Positions 48,282 to 60,692 of a DNA stretch of 64,000 bases are shown one piece after another. A model generated the notes under the pieces. That model saw only the letters and a list, made by a program, of their open reading frames with translations. It did not search any database and was not told the DNA's origin. The stretch lies in NCBI GenBank assembly GCA_036877525.1, contig JAZGTH010000008.1, forward strand, positions 1,516,001 to 1,580,000, in the 5' to 3' direction. The DNA comes from Chromobotia macracanthus (lineage: Eukaryota > Chordata > Actinopteri > Cypriniformes > Botiidae). The translations under genes were made by a program, and so were the position numbers. Numbering within the stretch: position 1 is the first letter of the stretch; each line of letters begins with the position of its first letter.

Positions 48282-50040
48282 CCTTTATTAAATTAAATTC
48301 ACATTTATTTGTTTAGCTACAATGCATATTGTTTCAAGCTGCTTTAAGCTGCACAAAAAAATTAAAGTTTGTTAGACATTGTTAGACAATTATGTTATTA
48401 GACTGATTATAGAATTTTACAGGTCTAAGATGGTACAGATTATGCAGTTGGCTATTATTGTGTATGCATTTAGAGGTCAACGTCAGAGGTCGATGTCATC
48501 TCTACACAGTGTTTGGTCATTTTCAGTGCTTGACATATTGTTAGATGTAATTAGACAAGATAATCTTTATCGCTTTACCTTTTGTAATTGGAATACAAGG
48601 TTATGAGATGCATGATGTGAATGCTTGGCTAAAGAGATCTGTCTCTGATTAAGATTTGAATTGTGAGAGAGTGTCTGAGTCCTGAACAGTGTCAGGAAGA
48701 GCCAAATGCGAAAATGCTCTGCCTCCTTTAGTGGACTTCTAGGTACTACCAAAAGCAGGCCCGCAGCCAGCCTAGTGGAAGGGGTCTTTTTTTAAAAAGT
48801 GGATCTTTTTGCATTTCTCCCCTCATTCTGCAGTTAATTTATCATGAAAAGTCCAGAGCTTCATGATCTTGAAGAGTCCATTGGCTTGTAGCATGAAAGA
48901 TCAGTTAAATATACAGGAGCTAACCCATTTAAGGCCTTGTAAGTAAGTAGCAATATCTTGTACGTAATATGGAACTTGACATATAGCCAGTGTAGAGATG
49001 ATAAAATTGGGGTTATATGATCATATTTCCTGGACATGGTAAGGACTGTAGCTGCTGCATTTTTTTCATTTTTTGCTGCATTTTTTTTTCTTGTGTATTG
49101 AGGATGCTGAACGACCATCTAGCAGTGAATTACAATAGTCCAGTCTGGAGGTCATAAATGCATGAACTAGCATTTCTGCTTCAGGAACGAATATGTTCTG
49201 CAGCTTAGCAATGTTTATTAGACACTTAAGATATGATTGCTAAGATTGCTGTATAATATAACACCCAAGTCTCTGACTGTTTTGGCTGTGGTGATAGTAC
49301 AACCTTGTAGTGGAAAAATTGTTTTCTAGAAGCTTCTGTTTACAGGTTTTGATCCAATAAGAAGAATGTTCAATATATATTGTTGGGTCATGATGAGATA
49401 TATAATTGAGTATCTTCAGTATAACAGTATAACTGATCCCAACAATATAAAAAGATGATGTTTTTTAATAATACTGCCAAGGGGAGCATGTATATTTAGA
49501 ATAGTAGAGGGCTTCAAACAGATCCTTGTGGTAGGCCATAGATGATTCCCCTTTTAGATGAACAAAATGGTAATGGTCATACAGGTAAGATCTAAACCAT
49601 TGTAATCAATCTTAAAGAATGTCATGATCTGCAAATGCCGCACTAAGTAAAACTAGTAGCGAAATGCAGCCTTGGTCCGATGCTAGAAGTAAATCATAAG
49701 AAATTTTGATAAGCATAGTTTCTGTTCTGTGATGTGGTCTGTATCCTGATTGATACTTTTCATAAATATTTCTCTGTAAGAAGGAGCACATCTGAGTAGA
49801 TCCAACTTTTCCAATATTTTAGACATAAGTGGAATATTTGAAATGGGCCTGTGGTTTGCCAATTCTTTTGGATTCTTTCTGAAGGGTTCTGAGACATAGC
49901 CTAGACATAAAGAGGAGTTAATAATATAGAGAAGAGGTTCTTCAGCTACAGGTAATGGCTCTTTCAGTAATATAAATGGTATAAGGGTCTAATGTAGTTG
50001 CTTTAGATACAGTGTTGTTTAATTAGCTCTTCCTTATGTT
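48282..50040 (-). mobile_element. 5'-truncated, decayed LINE retrotransposon
   Basis: Read on the minus strand from 50040 to 48282, the sequence keeps the order of a fish non-LTR retrotransposon ORF2. An RT fingers block, NHRPISNIPLMSKILEK, lies at about 49810-49870. A palm-entry block QSGYRPHHRTETMLIK with LLLASDQGCISLLVLLSAAF lies at 49621-49761. The thumb/C-terminal text LVHAFMTSRLDYCNSLLDG lies at about 49105-49180, RKYDHITPILSSLHWLYVKF and ILLLTYKALNGLAPVYL at 48890-49060, and the end piece DSDTLSQFKS-stop-SETDLFSQAF at 48600-48740. The tail with gcttgaaacaatatgcattg and taaataaatgtgaattt lies at 48284-48355. Endonuclease and YADD blocks are missing or scrambled; many stops. Confidence 0.85.
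49621..49761 (-). pseudogene. LINE reverse-transcriptase domain fragment
   Basis: An uninterrupted minus frame of 47 codons carries GYRPHHRTETMLIK and LLLASDQG. The expected FDTxDH motif after LLVLL is reduced to SAAFADHD, consistent with a small deletion that removes the catalytic aspartate region. The enzyme would be inactive even if expressed. Confidence 0.8.
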
Positions 50041-50099
50041 TGTACAGCACTAAAGCTATTCTTGAGGGGTGGTTATTATTAATTATTGTTCAATTTGCT

Positions 50100-50202
50100 C
50101 ATTTTGTGTTCAAAAATGGGAAGACATTTGTATGGATTTGGAATGCCATGAGGGTGAGTAAATGATAACAGTTGTAATTTTTTGGCTGAACTGAGTCTTT
50201 AA
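50100..50202 (-). repeat. Cyprinid short interspersed repeat, inverted copy
   Basis: On the minus strand: aaagactcagttcagcc, then tgttatcatttactcaccct and catggcattcc, the start of the same repeat family as at 52165. Confidence 0.65.
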
Positions 50203-50549
50203 GCTTTCGAACTCGACCCCTAGCGCTGCCTGTGATCCCAACAACACAACAATGCCCACCACAAAATAAAAGAGCCTCTTCTTTCAAATGCCATGTGTTA
50301 GTGCTGTAAACTTGACCTATTTCCTATTTATTAGTAGCTTTGGTTAGATTTCAGCTGCTCTGTGTGGAAGCAAAAAATGAAAGAAAAAAATAATCATAGA
50401 AGAGAAATCATAGAAGAGATAAAGATACCAAGATGCAGGTAAAAATGGCTTTAGATAGTTAAAAATAGTTTGGTTCAGAAATGGCACGTCAAATTAGTTC
50501 ATGTTAATCAAATTCTTGTTTCACAGGGATGTCTATATATAGCATCTGT

Positions 50550-50660
50550 TTTAGGCCTGTTTCACACCGCACACGTATCCATTACGTTTGCGGTGCGTAT
50601 GCGGTGCGTGTGCAGAGTGGAGGGCGGACGTATCCATTGTGTGTTCACAGCAGCTGCAGT
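50550..50660. repeat. CpG-bearing repeat fragment ('gtttcacaccgcacacg')
   Basis: A short, CpG-rich stretch with internal near-repeats gcggtgcgtatgcggtgcgt. It contrasts sharply with the AT-rich flanks and looks like the end of a DNA transposon or MITE. No second end was identified. Confidence 0.4.
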
Positions 50661-51209
50661 TGCAGTGCTGTTCTGCAATTTGTGTAGTGAAAACTCTAGA
50701 ATGGGAAAGTTCATATTACTTTATTTTGATTTCAAAATACATTTAGGAGAAAAGACTTGTCAAGAAGCTTATAAAACTACATTAGTAATAAAATTTGTTT
50801 CATTAACATCGCTTGTTTCATTCGCATGGATCATTAAGAACTTTATGTTGTTCTATCTTGCAGATTAGACGTTGTCATAGTTTATGTCTGTATTATAGTT
50901 TTCTTAATTAAATTAACCTTTCAGTTAAGCTAAACAAATTAATCTTTCAGTTAAGTTTTAAGCAAAAATAAAATGAGCTATTTAAACCTGTATGTTGGAG
51001 GGAAAGTGTGTTTTCAGGTATTTGTTTTGTTTTAAAACTGCCCATATGATGACTATTTAAAACAGTAAATGTTATTAGTGTGCTTTTTAGTTAAAAATGC
51101 ACGTGTTCACGTCAATCCATGTGTATTTGTTTTATGGGTAGTAGTTTTATGGGTACTTTGCAGGATGTTGCTATCTAGTTGCTAAGGTGTCATGAGTGAT
51201 TTTTAGAAT

Positions 51210-51305
51210 AGTTAGCTCAATGAGAATTATGTCATCATTTACTCACCCTCATCTCATTCTAAACCCACAAGACTTTCTGACAAGTTCACAAGATACTGTG
51301 CTCTT
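51210..51305 (+). repeat. Cyprinid short interspersed repeat (partial copy)
   Basis: tgtcatcatttactcaccct, catctcattctaaaccc and aagactttct are the diagnostic phrases of the family; the copy ends soon afterwards. Confidence 0.7.
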
Positions 51306-52164
51306 AGAAAAAACATGAACTAAGATAAAAATGATTGACTTCATGTTTGGGATTGCACATTCAAGGCGCACTTATGTTTCATTTCCTGATTTAAAAGTTC
51401 AAACTGTTTAACACTACAATTTAGCAGTTTAGCATTTCATTTAGCAGATAAGTGAAGTATAAAGAGATTGTGTTTTTTTAATTATTGTAGTTCTTAGCCA
51501 AAAACATTTATAAATAATTATTGTTTCTATTATTAATGCATGGGCAATTCTCAGAAAACAATGTGATTTGTGTGCTATGGATGTCACCAGGATTGATGTA
51601 AATAAAAAGTATACAAAATTTACACTAACACACTGTACACTAATACACTAACACACTGAATTATGTGGTGTGTTGCCATTGTAAGGATGCTATTAGACTT
51701 TATTGCAGTGACCTTCAGTGCATGTATGACCCATGTGTATTTTTAAAATTGTTTTTTTAAGTTTTATCAAGAAATGGCAGGGTTACTTTCTTTGCATAGC
51801 AAATCACAAGTGTCAGTTTGGATTCATGAAATAACCAATTCTTTACTAGAAAAAGAACCCACAAACACTTTTTTCTCTTTAGCACCCAATTAGCTTGCCA
51901 TTGTGTCATATAATGGAGTGGCAGGACTGTGGGTCATGTTGAAAGCAGGTGCTTTTCTCTATTTTCTCCCTAGGCCTCCTGCCTGTAATCGTCTGCAGTA
52001 AAGACCACCCGCAGGCACCCATCTCATTACTGGACCATTTTCCACCTAGAAGCTGTAGAAACATTACAAGACTGGGAGAAAGAAGCCATTCTGATTCCTT
52101 CTGCTTATTATCTTCAATGTATCTTCAAGAAAAGAATTCTATTAAAGAATTGTGAATTTACACT

Positions 52165-52590
52165 ATTACACTATTGCCCATAAATGACAGTCATAAATTC
52201 ACCCTCATATTTCCCAACCCTGTATGATTCTCCTAAATGTTATTCTCCTATTCATGTTATTATATTTTATATAATAACATGAATAAAATCTGTAGTCATA
52301 TGATAGCTGTGTGTGACAAACAGCCCGAAAGTCAATTTGAAAATTAAAAACTTTTTCCTCTCCGACATAACTCTCAAAAATAAATAAAAGAACAAATAAA
52401 TATCATTTATGGTCATTTTGGAGCTTGACAACTCCAGTCTCCTTTAACTTTCACATATAGAAAAGAGTGATAATTTTCATTCCTATGAAAATTAATGTTT
52501 AGTGTGCCACTGAATGAATATCTTACAGGATTGAAAGAGGGTGTGGAAAGATGACAGTATTTTCACTTTTGGGTGAACTAATCCTTAAAC
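52165..52590 (+). repeat. Cyprinid short interspersed repeat (near full-length copy)
   Basis: Begins with cagtcataaattcaccctca, continues with gtagtcatatgatagctgtg and ggagcttgacaactccagtc, and ends ttcacttttgggtgaactaa, which is the inverse of the family's opening gatagttcaccc-type phrase. Inverted ends and lack of coding suggest a non-autonomous DNA element rather than a SINE. Confidence 0.65.
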
Positions 52591-52599
52591 CTCTGAAAA

Positions 52600-52820
52600 T
52601 ATTGTTACTCCATTCACTGCTGCTTCTAAATCCCCCAGTGGGCATTAACCAGTTAGATCTAGTTCCTGTTAAGCCTTCTTATCTATGGCTGGGCAAGCTT
52701 CCTGTCACAAACTCAGCAGCATGATTGCTCCATAATCATAGTGGGCCGTTCTTCAGGAGCATAAGTCTGGTCATGTGACCCTGTCACACAGCTCCATTCA
52801 TAGCAGGCGGATAAATGGGG
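52600..52820. promoter_or_regulatory. Candidate conserved non-coding element F
   Basis: Non-repetitive, balanced composition and motif-like words (cttatctatggctgggcaag, ctccataatcatagtggg). No coding frame. Directly follows the short repeat that ends at 52590. Confidence 0.28.
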
Positions 52821-52829
52821 TGGAAACAA

Positions 52830-54030
52830 GTGCATTAATTATAGTGTTGTTCTGCACGTTGTGTACGCTCTCTCTCGTGTGTTGTTTGGTTCTTTTCTTG
52901 TGTTCTGACTAATGTGTGTTAACCTCTCTGAATGTCCACACTGTCTGTGATGATGTAATGAAGGTCCTGTTCTCCTGCTGATTCTTCCTCTGAATGGTTT
53001 CTGCTTGTGTAATGGCCTCACTGGGTTCATTGCAGTGCTGTATGACTAACTCAAATGCAGAGAGACACATTCATCAGGCTTTTACTCCCTCCACCCTTTA
53101 CTGAACAGTATAACAGATGCGAGATCTACTCATACTGCAGCCTGCTGCTGATATTCCATCATAATCCTTCAAAAACTTGATAAATGTAACTGTAAACTAA
53201 TCAATAAACCAATAAAAGATTCAAATGTGCTGGTGTTACTTTAAGAAGCCACTTCAACCTGATTTGACCCTCGGGCAGTTGTTCTTGACTGGTCATGCAT
53301 TAGGACACAGATTTTGGACATCATGTGGCAACCCAACAAAAAGATCAAATCATTAAATGTATCAATGTTACTGTGAAGTGAGACATTATTCATGCCATAG
53401 GCTGAAAAATAAAATCCACAATTTTACAAAAAAAATAGCAGAAGTTTGATTTACAGTCAGGTCACTCGGTTTCTATTTCTCATCTTTCTGGCATGACTCA
53501 GATGAAAACATCGACGCAAGACTGCCTGCACAGAAAAACACTGATGCCTACTTTTATCCAATTGCCTCTTTGACCCACGCACTGGTGCATTTTCCATTTA
53601 CAGATGAGAAGAAAGTAGGACTGGGACAGCCATTAGTACACCTCAAAGATATTATTGCTGTAATTGTTATTTAAGTAATTGATGTAATTGTTATTTAAAG
53701 CGGCAATCCTTAACTTTTTTGGATAAAAAAGAACAAACATCATGTACATAACAGTTTAGCGTTTTAAACAGTCTTTTCACCTGGTTTGTGATCGTAAGTT
53801 TATAATAATGATCTATAATTTAAGCTGTTGGGTCCAATTTCCCAGGAAATGTCAGTTTTACTTTGTTCATTGTGTGGTTATATCACGTCTGTAAACAGAA
53901 AGAAGACTTGGCTACTATGTGGCGTGTGTGGGTGCTATGCATGGTGGACCATTTGTAGCTTGTTCTTATAACAGCTGTTAGGAATTTAAACTAGTCATCC
54001 ACATTACAAATAATGTCACAAGTAACTTGT
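52830..54030. other. Intergenic DNA, no gene seen
   Basis: No exon recognised. Part of 53700-54010 (cggcaatccttaac) resembles a dispersed fish repeat; a related phrase (gctgtaatctataacttttc) is at about 62245. Confidence 0.4.
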
Positions 54031-54039
54031 AATTTTAGG

Positions 54040-54513
54040 TTTTAAAACCACTACTGGCTCTGCACCAACCTACCTTCACAAATCAATTTACATCAACAGC
54101 CCTTCCAGATCCCTATGGTCAGCGAAAGAATGCCGCCTGGTAATACCCTCTTTAAAGGGCATGCTGTCACGTGCTTGCAAGTTCATCTTCACTATCCCTT
54201 CCTAGTGGAATAATCTCCCAAACTCTGCTCGGTCTGCTACATCTCTCACAACATAAAAAAACAGCTAAAAACCTGCCTCTTCAACGAATACCTGACACAA
54301 GTATGAAAAAACTACTAACCTTTGTTTTTCTTCTCTCTCCCAGCAGGTGTTTCCTCTCAAGCACTGAAATGTTGTACTTTCGATAAAAATTGTAACTATG
54401 TACGGCTGATGTTATCGCCTCCCTATGATTTATCTTTTTGTTGTTCACTTTGTTGTTTTCTTCACCTTGTCGCTTTGGAAAGCATCTGCTAAATGCCTAA
54501 ATGTAAATGTTTC
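54040..54513 (+). mobile_element. L2-like LINE, 3' end
   Basis: The + strand keeps the C-terminal wording of L2/CR1-like ORF2: a frame with VE-stop-SPKLCSVCYISHN followed by KKQLKTCLFNEYL (about 54205-54300), equivalent to 'WN.LP...R..T.....KK.LKT.LF..YL'. It ends in the tail tcgctttggaaagcatctgc and taaatgcctaaatg (54470-54513). It is severely 5'-truncated and carries a stop and frameshifts. Confidence 0.75.
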
Positions 54514-54549
54514 ATACAGAGATGACAATAGATAGGCACAAGTTACAGA

Positions 54550-54612
54550 TTGCAATAGATGGTTCATCCAATAATGAAAGTTCTGTTATCATTTACTTAC
54601 CCTTAATGATCA
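54550..54612 (+). repeat. Cyprinid short interspersed repeat (fragment)
   Basis: gatggttcatccaataatga then ctgttatcatttacttaccc, the opening of the family seen at 51210. Confidence 0.6.
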
Positions 54613-54619
54613 TACCCTT

Positions 54620-57540
54620 AATAACAAAAGTTACACAGCTACTTTTGAATGGCCGCCAATTTAGGGATGCCTTTTGGAACTAGATGATGTAGTTACACCA
54701 TCTACCAACCGGGGCTAACAGGGGCATGCTAACCAGTCAAATGTCTTAGGTTTGCAGGGTTTTGGAGAGGTGAGGTTGTTCAAGAGTGGCAACCTGGTCT
54801 TCTGCCAGTTTGATAGCACCAGATTTTATGTAATAGAGACTGGAAATTAAATCTCGTTAGTTTAAAAATGTTTTTTTAATCTTTTAACTGTGAACATACC
54901 CACCTCACTTCTCAGAACAAACAGCAATATTTGTGGATTTTTGTTGTTTAGTTTCCAAGTCATGTATTTATACCTACAGGTGCTTCTCTGGAGGCTTCCT
55001 CTTTTCCCACCTCCTGCTCATCTCCTTGCATGGCAGAGCATTTTTTACACACATGGCTTCTCTCTTATCGAAGCGCTTTCAGATGTGAGCTGAGTTTGGC
55101 AGGTGACAGTGTGTGCCAGGGGGCTGGTGCCTGCACGCTTTGTTAATGTTTGCTTCTTATTTATATGATGTGCCAAAAAAAGGCAATGCATAGGACACAC
55201 TGACATGTTTGTCAGCAAAAGAGCCACAAAAAGAATATACTGCAGGGTAGATCTGTGTTTGGCTGGTTTTTCACAGGGAAGCAATTTATTAATGCAAAAA
55301 AACATGCTTACTACATTAACATAACACTGAATAACAAAGATATTGAAGATCATCACAAAGTTCAGAAATAATGGTCTCTTTGACTTTTAGAGAGCTCTAG
55401 GAATGCATAAAAATATATGAACTGCAGATCCGGTTAAAGCAGAAGTATGTGGCTTAGTAAGTAGCTTACAGACACAGCACAAGGGACAATTTAATTGCAC
55501 ATATGTTTGCTCTTTTATAGCTTCTCAGTTACGTGTCGTTCAAGTATCAACTTTGTCTAAATTGTTTCTTCTAAAATCTTGTAGGAGAAATGAAAAATAA
55601 ACTTTAATCAATCAATTGATTAGACAGTAAAAACAGTAAAATTGTTAAGCTATAAAACAAAATGTGTATAGCTTAGCTCCGATCATTTGGTCTTGTGCAT
55701 AGTAAATATGTAACCAGGTTTGGAGGAATCAGGTGTACTGTGTTGTGCAAATTACATAATGGATTAGCCGAGCAGGTTACAATGAAAATTAGTGTTCTGA
55801 AATATTCTTTTGAAATAATAAGTTACTAAACTCCTTTCTGAGTCAACTTCCTCTGGTCACTTTCATGTTGGAAAGTCCGTATTTCAGATGAATAATCAAT
55901 TATCAGTAAATGTTACGCTGTCCTATAAATTCCAGGTAACATCTTTCTAAAGTAACTTAATGCAATTAACCACAACGTGGACACATTTCTTCCCCTCTAA
56001 AGGTCTCAGTATAAAAGGCCATGCTATATTGTAAATATACAACCGAAGGCTTGACAATATAACCACATAACTGTGTAAAATGTGCAGGTCAGATGAAGTT
56101 ATTATAAGTTAAGTTTTTATAAATTTGTATGAAGCATTGCGGAACAGCAAGAACTGCGTACCAATTCCTTTAAAATCTTTCCACAGGAAAAGCTTTATGA
56201 AAAGTTGGAATGGCATGGAATCTTTGGATAAACTATTTTTTTTAAGTGACATTCTTTTCTTTGAACAAATAATCTTTTGACTATAGTCAGCCTCAATGGG
56301 AGCTATGTAGTGATATCACGTAGTAGTGAAGTGAACAGGTGTTTCACATCATAGCTGTTACTATATTATGTATTTTACACTGCATTGACAATGTCTGTCC
56401 ATTTAACAAAATAAGTTATAAACATTCGTCATGACCCTGAGAAATGCTAAACTAAAACATTATTTTGAGGAACAATTCTTTACCCAATTCTACCTTTTCA
56501 GATGCTTACATGCTTAAATCCTGTTCTCTTGGTAAGGAAACAGGACTCCATTTTTAGAGCTGTTAGTGCCCACACATCCAGCGTAGGTGATGCTCACTGT
56601 GCAAAAGGAAGTACAGATCTATACCCTGTAATCTAAAGCTTCTTTCCTCACTGCACCTCTGAGTCATACCAACAACACTCCTTCCCAGAGATCCCCTCCT
56701 CTTCCCGCAACTATCCTTTACCATGCTCACTTTTCATTGTGATCCAACACAAGTGGGTAGGTGTTGTGAGAGCTCATCACGGTGCTAAAGGCCCGATAAC
56801 ACTGGGCAGATATTTTCTGTTGCTAGATATATTCTCAACTGACAGTATGACAACTTTATAAAAAACAATGAAGGATTGGCATTGTGTTTGTTAAAACAAT
56901 ACAATTACATGCCAGCTTAGCAGTTGGATGAATATGGTCTAACTCTGGGCCAAGTGCTCCAAAAAAACACAATTTCCTGAATGCTGTGTTTGGTTTTGGT
57001 AAGGATAAGGTGATTGCCCAGCTTTCAGTTTTAAAATGACATGCAGGGCCGGGTAATCCCTAAAGAATTCACTGTTCCTTTTTCTTGTTTTCTTACTGTA
57101 CAGTTGAATTGAGATGCATGTTTTCTCATTATTAACACCTTTGGTGTATTCCCTGTTGTAACAAAACTGCTGCTCTGACGAGGTTTCATGAGACATAGGA
57201 TGCTGCTTTGGAGGGCATGAAAACAATATTTTATTATAGTTAGGAACAGAGCTTTGCAATCATCAATATATAATTTTACAACCCAATTATTATTTTTCTC
57301 TTGTTTTACATAATGCAGTGTGGTCATCTTGTCGCTGCATTGTTTCCTCTGCATGATCTCACACTGTGCAGTTGTTTTTCAAAATCTGATTTCATTTTAA
57401 AGTTGATTAGGAATCCAAACAGTTTTAGGTTAATCCATCAGGAACCAAAGGAAACCCTTTGAGTGTTATAGCAGTGACTGAAAGAATCATTCCTTATGTC
57501 AATACTAGAATATCATAGACACTTAGGTGTGGGATCTTTT
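54620..57540. other. Intergenic DNA, no gene seen
   Basis: The two overlapping minus frames at 56939-57354 are over 100 codons but show no domain and sit in AT-rich sequence; I treat them as chance. No named repeat. Confidence 0.45.
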
Positions 57541-57554
57541 GACTTTGTGCAAGT

Positions 57555-57672
57555 TAACAACAACCTAGCAAAACACATTAGCAATCGAAGAGCAACATGC
57601 TAAAACTATCAAAACACGACTGCATAGCAACTCCCTGGCAACCTCCCACAACTCCCTAACAGTCACTCAAAA
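57555..57672 (-). repeat. 'gttgctagg' degenerate minisatellite, inverted tract
   Basis: caacctagcaaaacacattagcaatc, atagcaactccctggcaacc and similar words are the reverse complement of the tract at 60690-61045. Confidence 0.7.
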
Positions 57673-58329
57673 AATTGCTGCGTTCTTTTTTTAAGCCGTT
57701 AATTCTGGGTTGAGCATATTGGGCATATCTGCTGTGTAATTTTATCACATTTTAAACACTTAGTAGTTGCAGTTTTCCAGTTGTTGGCTCTATCTGCTGT
57801 GTCACTTGCTGGGTTGTTTCTGTCCACTGCTGGGTTATCAGAAGAGGCTCACGCCCTTCGTGCCCTTATGATGTTTAAATGCGCTACATAACCATCATAT
57901 TAAGGCAAGACGCTGCTGGTTACAGCTGTTTTAAAGCACAGTTGCAAACTATCATGGATTCAGCACCACGCAGTGAATAAAAACAAAGAAAAACACTGAC
58001 AATGCACATAAAACTCTTAAGTGTTTTACATCAATAATTGATTCATCCATCTCTCATCACTGATTTTCTAGCCTATGTAGAAATAAATTAGCATTAGCGA
58101 AGGTATTTATTTTGCAGCCGTTATTTTAAATAATGTTATGAAACATATAGTAATTGTACCAGTAATCACGTTACTGGTTCATTTAATTGCTGTCAGTTTG
58201 GGACATATCAGCTGGCAGGCAATTATAGTTATTTTTACCATCTAAACATGTTTTCTTCATTATTTGTTCATTCATGATTGCCTTAATTTACAATAAAGCC
58301 AGAAAAAAATATGAGAATAACCCAGCAAT

Positions 58330-58435
58330 AACCCAGCAAACACAAAATGTTCCCATATGGTTCCCATTGGTTATTTTTGGGGAACCAAATAAGAATATCT
58401 GGGAACCAAAAATTGTTAGCTGGAAATAACCCAAT
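58330..58435 (+). repeat. Fragment of the 'gttagctggga' repeat
   Basis: acaaaatgttcccatatgg, ttttggggaaccaaataag and aaaattgttagctgg match the repeat at 32190-32660. Another fragment is near 59190-59290 (agaacattttgggaatg, cagttcccagaatg). Confidence 0.6.
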
Positions 58436-59559
58436 ATTAAACCCATCAATAGTTAAAATGACTACATTTAGTTTTTTCTCACCAACTCAGCCTGCTGGGT
58501 TAAAATGTGCAACCCAAAATGCTGATTTACTTTAACCCAGCAAGTGTTCTGTCCAGTAAATTAAGTCACCACACTGGCAACAAAAAGTGCAACTATTAGT
58601 GGAGAATCAGTTCAATATCACTTTTGGTTTTCATTTCTCAGTTGTGTTAGCACACAAAAGAAATCATACCTGACTGAGAAATATCGAACCGTAAAAGGTA
58701 CAGAAAGGGTAAATATTTGTAATCTTTCTTACAGTTAGCACAGGTTTTTCTGTGTCTGCAGTCATTAGGACCAAACTGTCACATTCTTATCATAAGGAAA
58801 AGCAGGTTAGCAGCTGGGAGTGGAGCTGGGATTGCTCAATAAAGCTTGGTTTAAAGTACTATGCCTGTGTGTGTACGTGCATGAGTGTGAGTGTTTGACA
58901 AACAGCATGAGTCATCAGTCGTTCCTTACGTAACTTAATTTCTTTACCCATGTACTGATTGTATGTCTCTCATAGCCACGTCTCTTACTTTTGTCTCTAA
59001 GAGTGACAATAACACAAGTGTTGTTTTGTCAAATACCGGACACCTTTTTTTAAAAGAGTAATTCACCCAGAAACCCAGAGATAAACTAAATGTCATGACA
59101 TCTCATGGCAGGCTCTAAAATGTTACTGTTTTTTAATGTTTTGCACAATAATATATAACAGTCAAAGCTAATAATCTTTGATACCCAGAACATTTTGGGA
59201 ATGTTAGTTATTGATTGCAAAAAATAAAACCTAAAAACAGTTCCCAGAATGTTATTATTTGGTTATGGGAATGTTATTTGTATGCTGTGTTTACTTTTGT
59301 GGAGTACTTTAGGCTACACAGACTTGGTCCTTATTTACTTTCATTATATTGAAAGTTGAGTTGACAGGATAATTCCTAAATTCACCTTTTGTGTTCCGCA
59401 AAAGAAAAGAAGCTGTATATGTTTCAAACAATATTCATGTAAGTGAATAATAACGGAACAGAATCTTTAACTAGGTTGCTAGGATAAAATCTAAACAATC
59501 CAAATGTATCACACATGAGTGCTTGACTTAATTTCTATAGATGCTTTGGAGGGGTGTTG

Positions 59560-60420
59560 ACCAACACGCCCTGCATCAGATCCCCATTTGCACAATTCTC
59601 AGCCCCAAGCGTGGCAGTCCCTGACATGCAGAGATAGCTGGCGCAAATTCAAACTGTTTTCATTCATTCAGCCATATCCAATCACAATGCATCATCTAAT
59701 GAAACATTACCACTACCTCCCACCCCTGCCTGCTCTCTTCCTGCATTCTGATTGGCCCATTTCCGCTCTCACACAATGGAGCAGTAGCAACCAGCCACAC
59801 AGAGACAGGCATGTGGGCTTCACAATACATGGTGTGTTGGATTCAGAGCAGCAGATCGTGGGTCCATCAGCATGCAGGACAGAATTCCATTAAACAATCC
59901 CTTAACGCTCAGTGCCTGGCTCACAAAACATGTCTGGGTGCTACATGTGGGTTGGCAACGATTCCAACATAAATGTCAAGGACTTGAGAGGGGACTCAAA
60001 GGGGTAAACAGCCACCCAAGAGACCTGATCTGCCCCACTTTCCCAGTCTGAAAGACAGGAGAGAGCACGTGTGTGAGCATGCAGAAGTTAACTCGCGGCA
60101 ACGTGTGTTTGTGGCAGAGATTCCCTTTGAGCCTGGCATCTATGCAACCGCTACAGGCATGAGCTAAATTTACACATGCCGCTGAGGTTATTTTGAGGTG
60201 CAACTTTAACAGGGCTATGATCAAAGAAGAAGAGGAAACTTAGGCTTAATTACAGTACAGCCATGTGATTTAATGACATCCAAATGTTTTGTGCTTTCCC
60301 AAGACACAGCTCAAAGCACCTCCAGAGACACACTGCAATACGACCCAACTCAAAATTGCATCTCTTTAACATAAGCCAGATGTGTACAGAGACTCGCACA
60401 CGCTGTATTGTTATGTTGAC
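59560..60420. promoter_or_regulatory. Candidate non-coding functional block G
   Basis: The longest stretch of the downstream desert without recognisable repeats and with raised GC content (about 860 bases). It contains motif-like words (ctgattggcccatttccgc, a CCAAT-type box; gtgctttcccaagacac; agcacgtgtgtg, an E box). The short frames lack family similarity. It could be a distal enhancer or an unannotated non-coding exon. Confidence 0.3.
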
Positions 60421-60539
60421 TAACTTTTGAAAATTGAGGATGTATGCGTCCGAATTCCACTCCATTATAACAAGATGTCTAGATTTTGTCAAGACAACGT
60501 GTTGTGCTTTCCAAGGTAATACAAGGTGCCATGAATCTA

Positions 60540-60692
60540 GAGTGTTGTGGGTGGTATTGTTGTTACTGTGTATCATTGTATATATTTCCTTGTTTTTTTC
60601 CTTTTTTCTTTTTTCCTCCCTGTAAAGTGGCTTTGAGACAATGCGACATTGTTAAAGTGTTATACAAATAAAGTTGAATTGAACTGAATTGG
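60540..60692 (+). mobile_element. LINE 3' tail (same family type as 48282-50040)
   Basis: gtaaagtggctttgagacaatgcg and tgttatacaaataaagttgaattgaac is the typical tail, with a short (gaattgaact) run at the end. The minus-strand LINE at 48 kb ends in an equivalent tail. No ORF2 sequence precedes it, so this is a solo tail or very truncated insertion. Confidence 0.65.

Noticed and set aside
50470..50868. A 132-codon + strand frame.
   Set aside because: Part of it lies over the CpG-rich repeat fragment at 50550-50660 and the rest is AT-rich without a domain; no splice sites or family similarity.
56939..57354. Two overlapping minus-strand frames of more than 100 codons.
   Set aside because: No recognisable domain, no start or splice context, and they overlap in different frames, which suggests chance openness.
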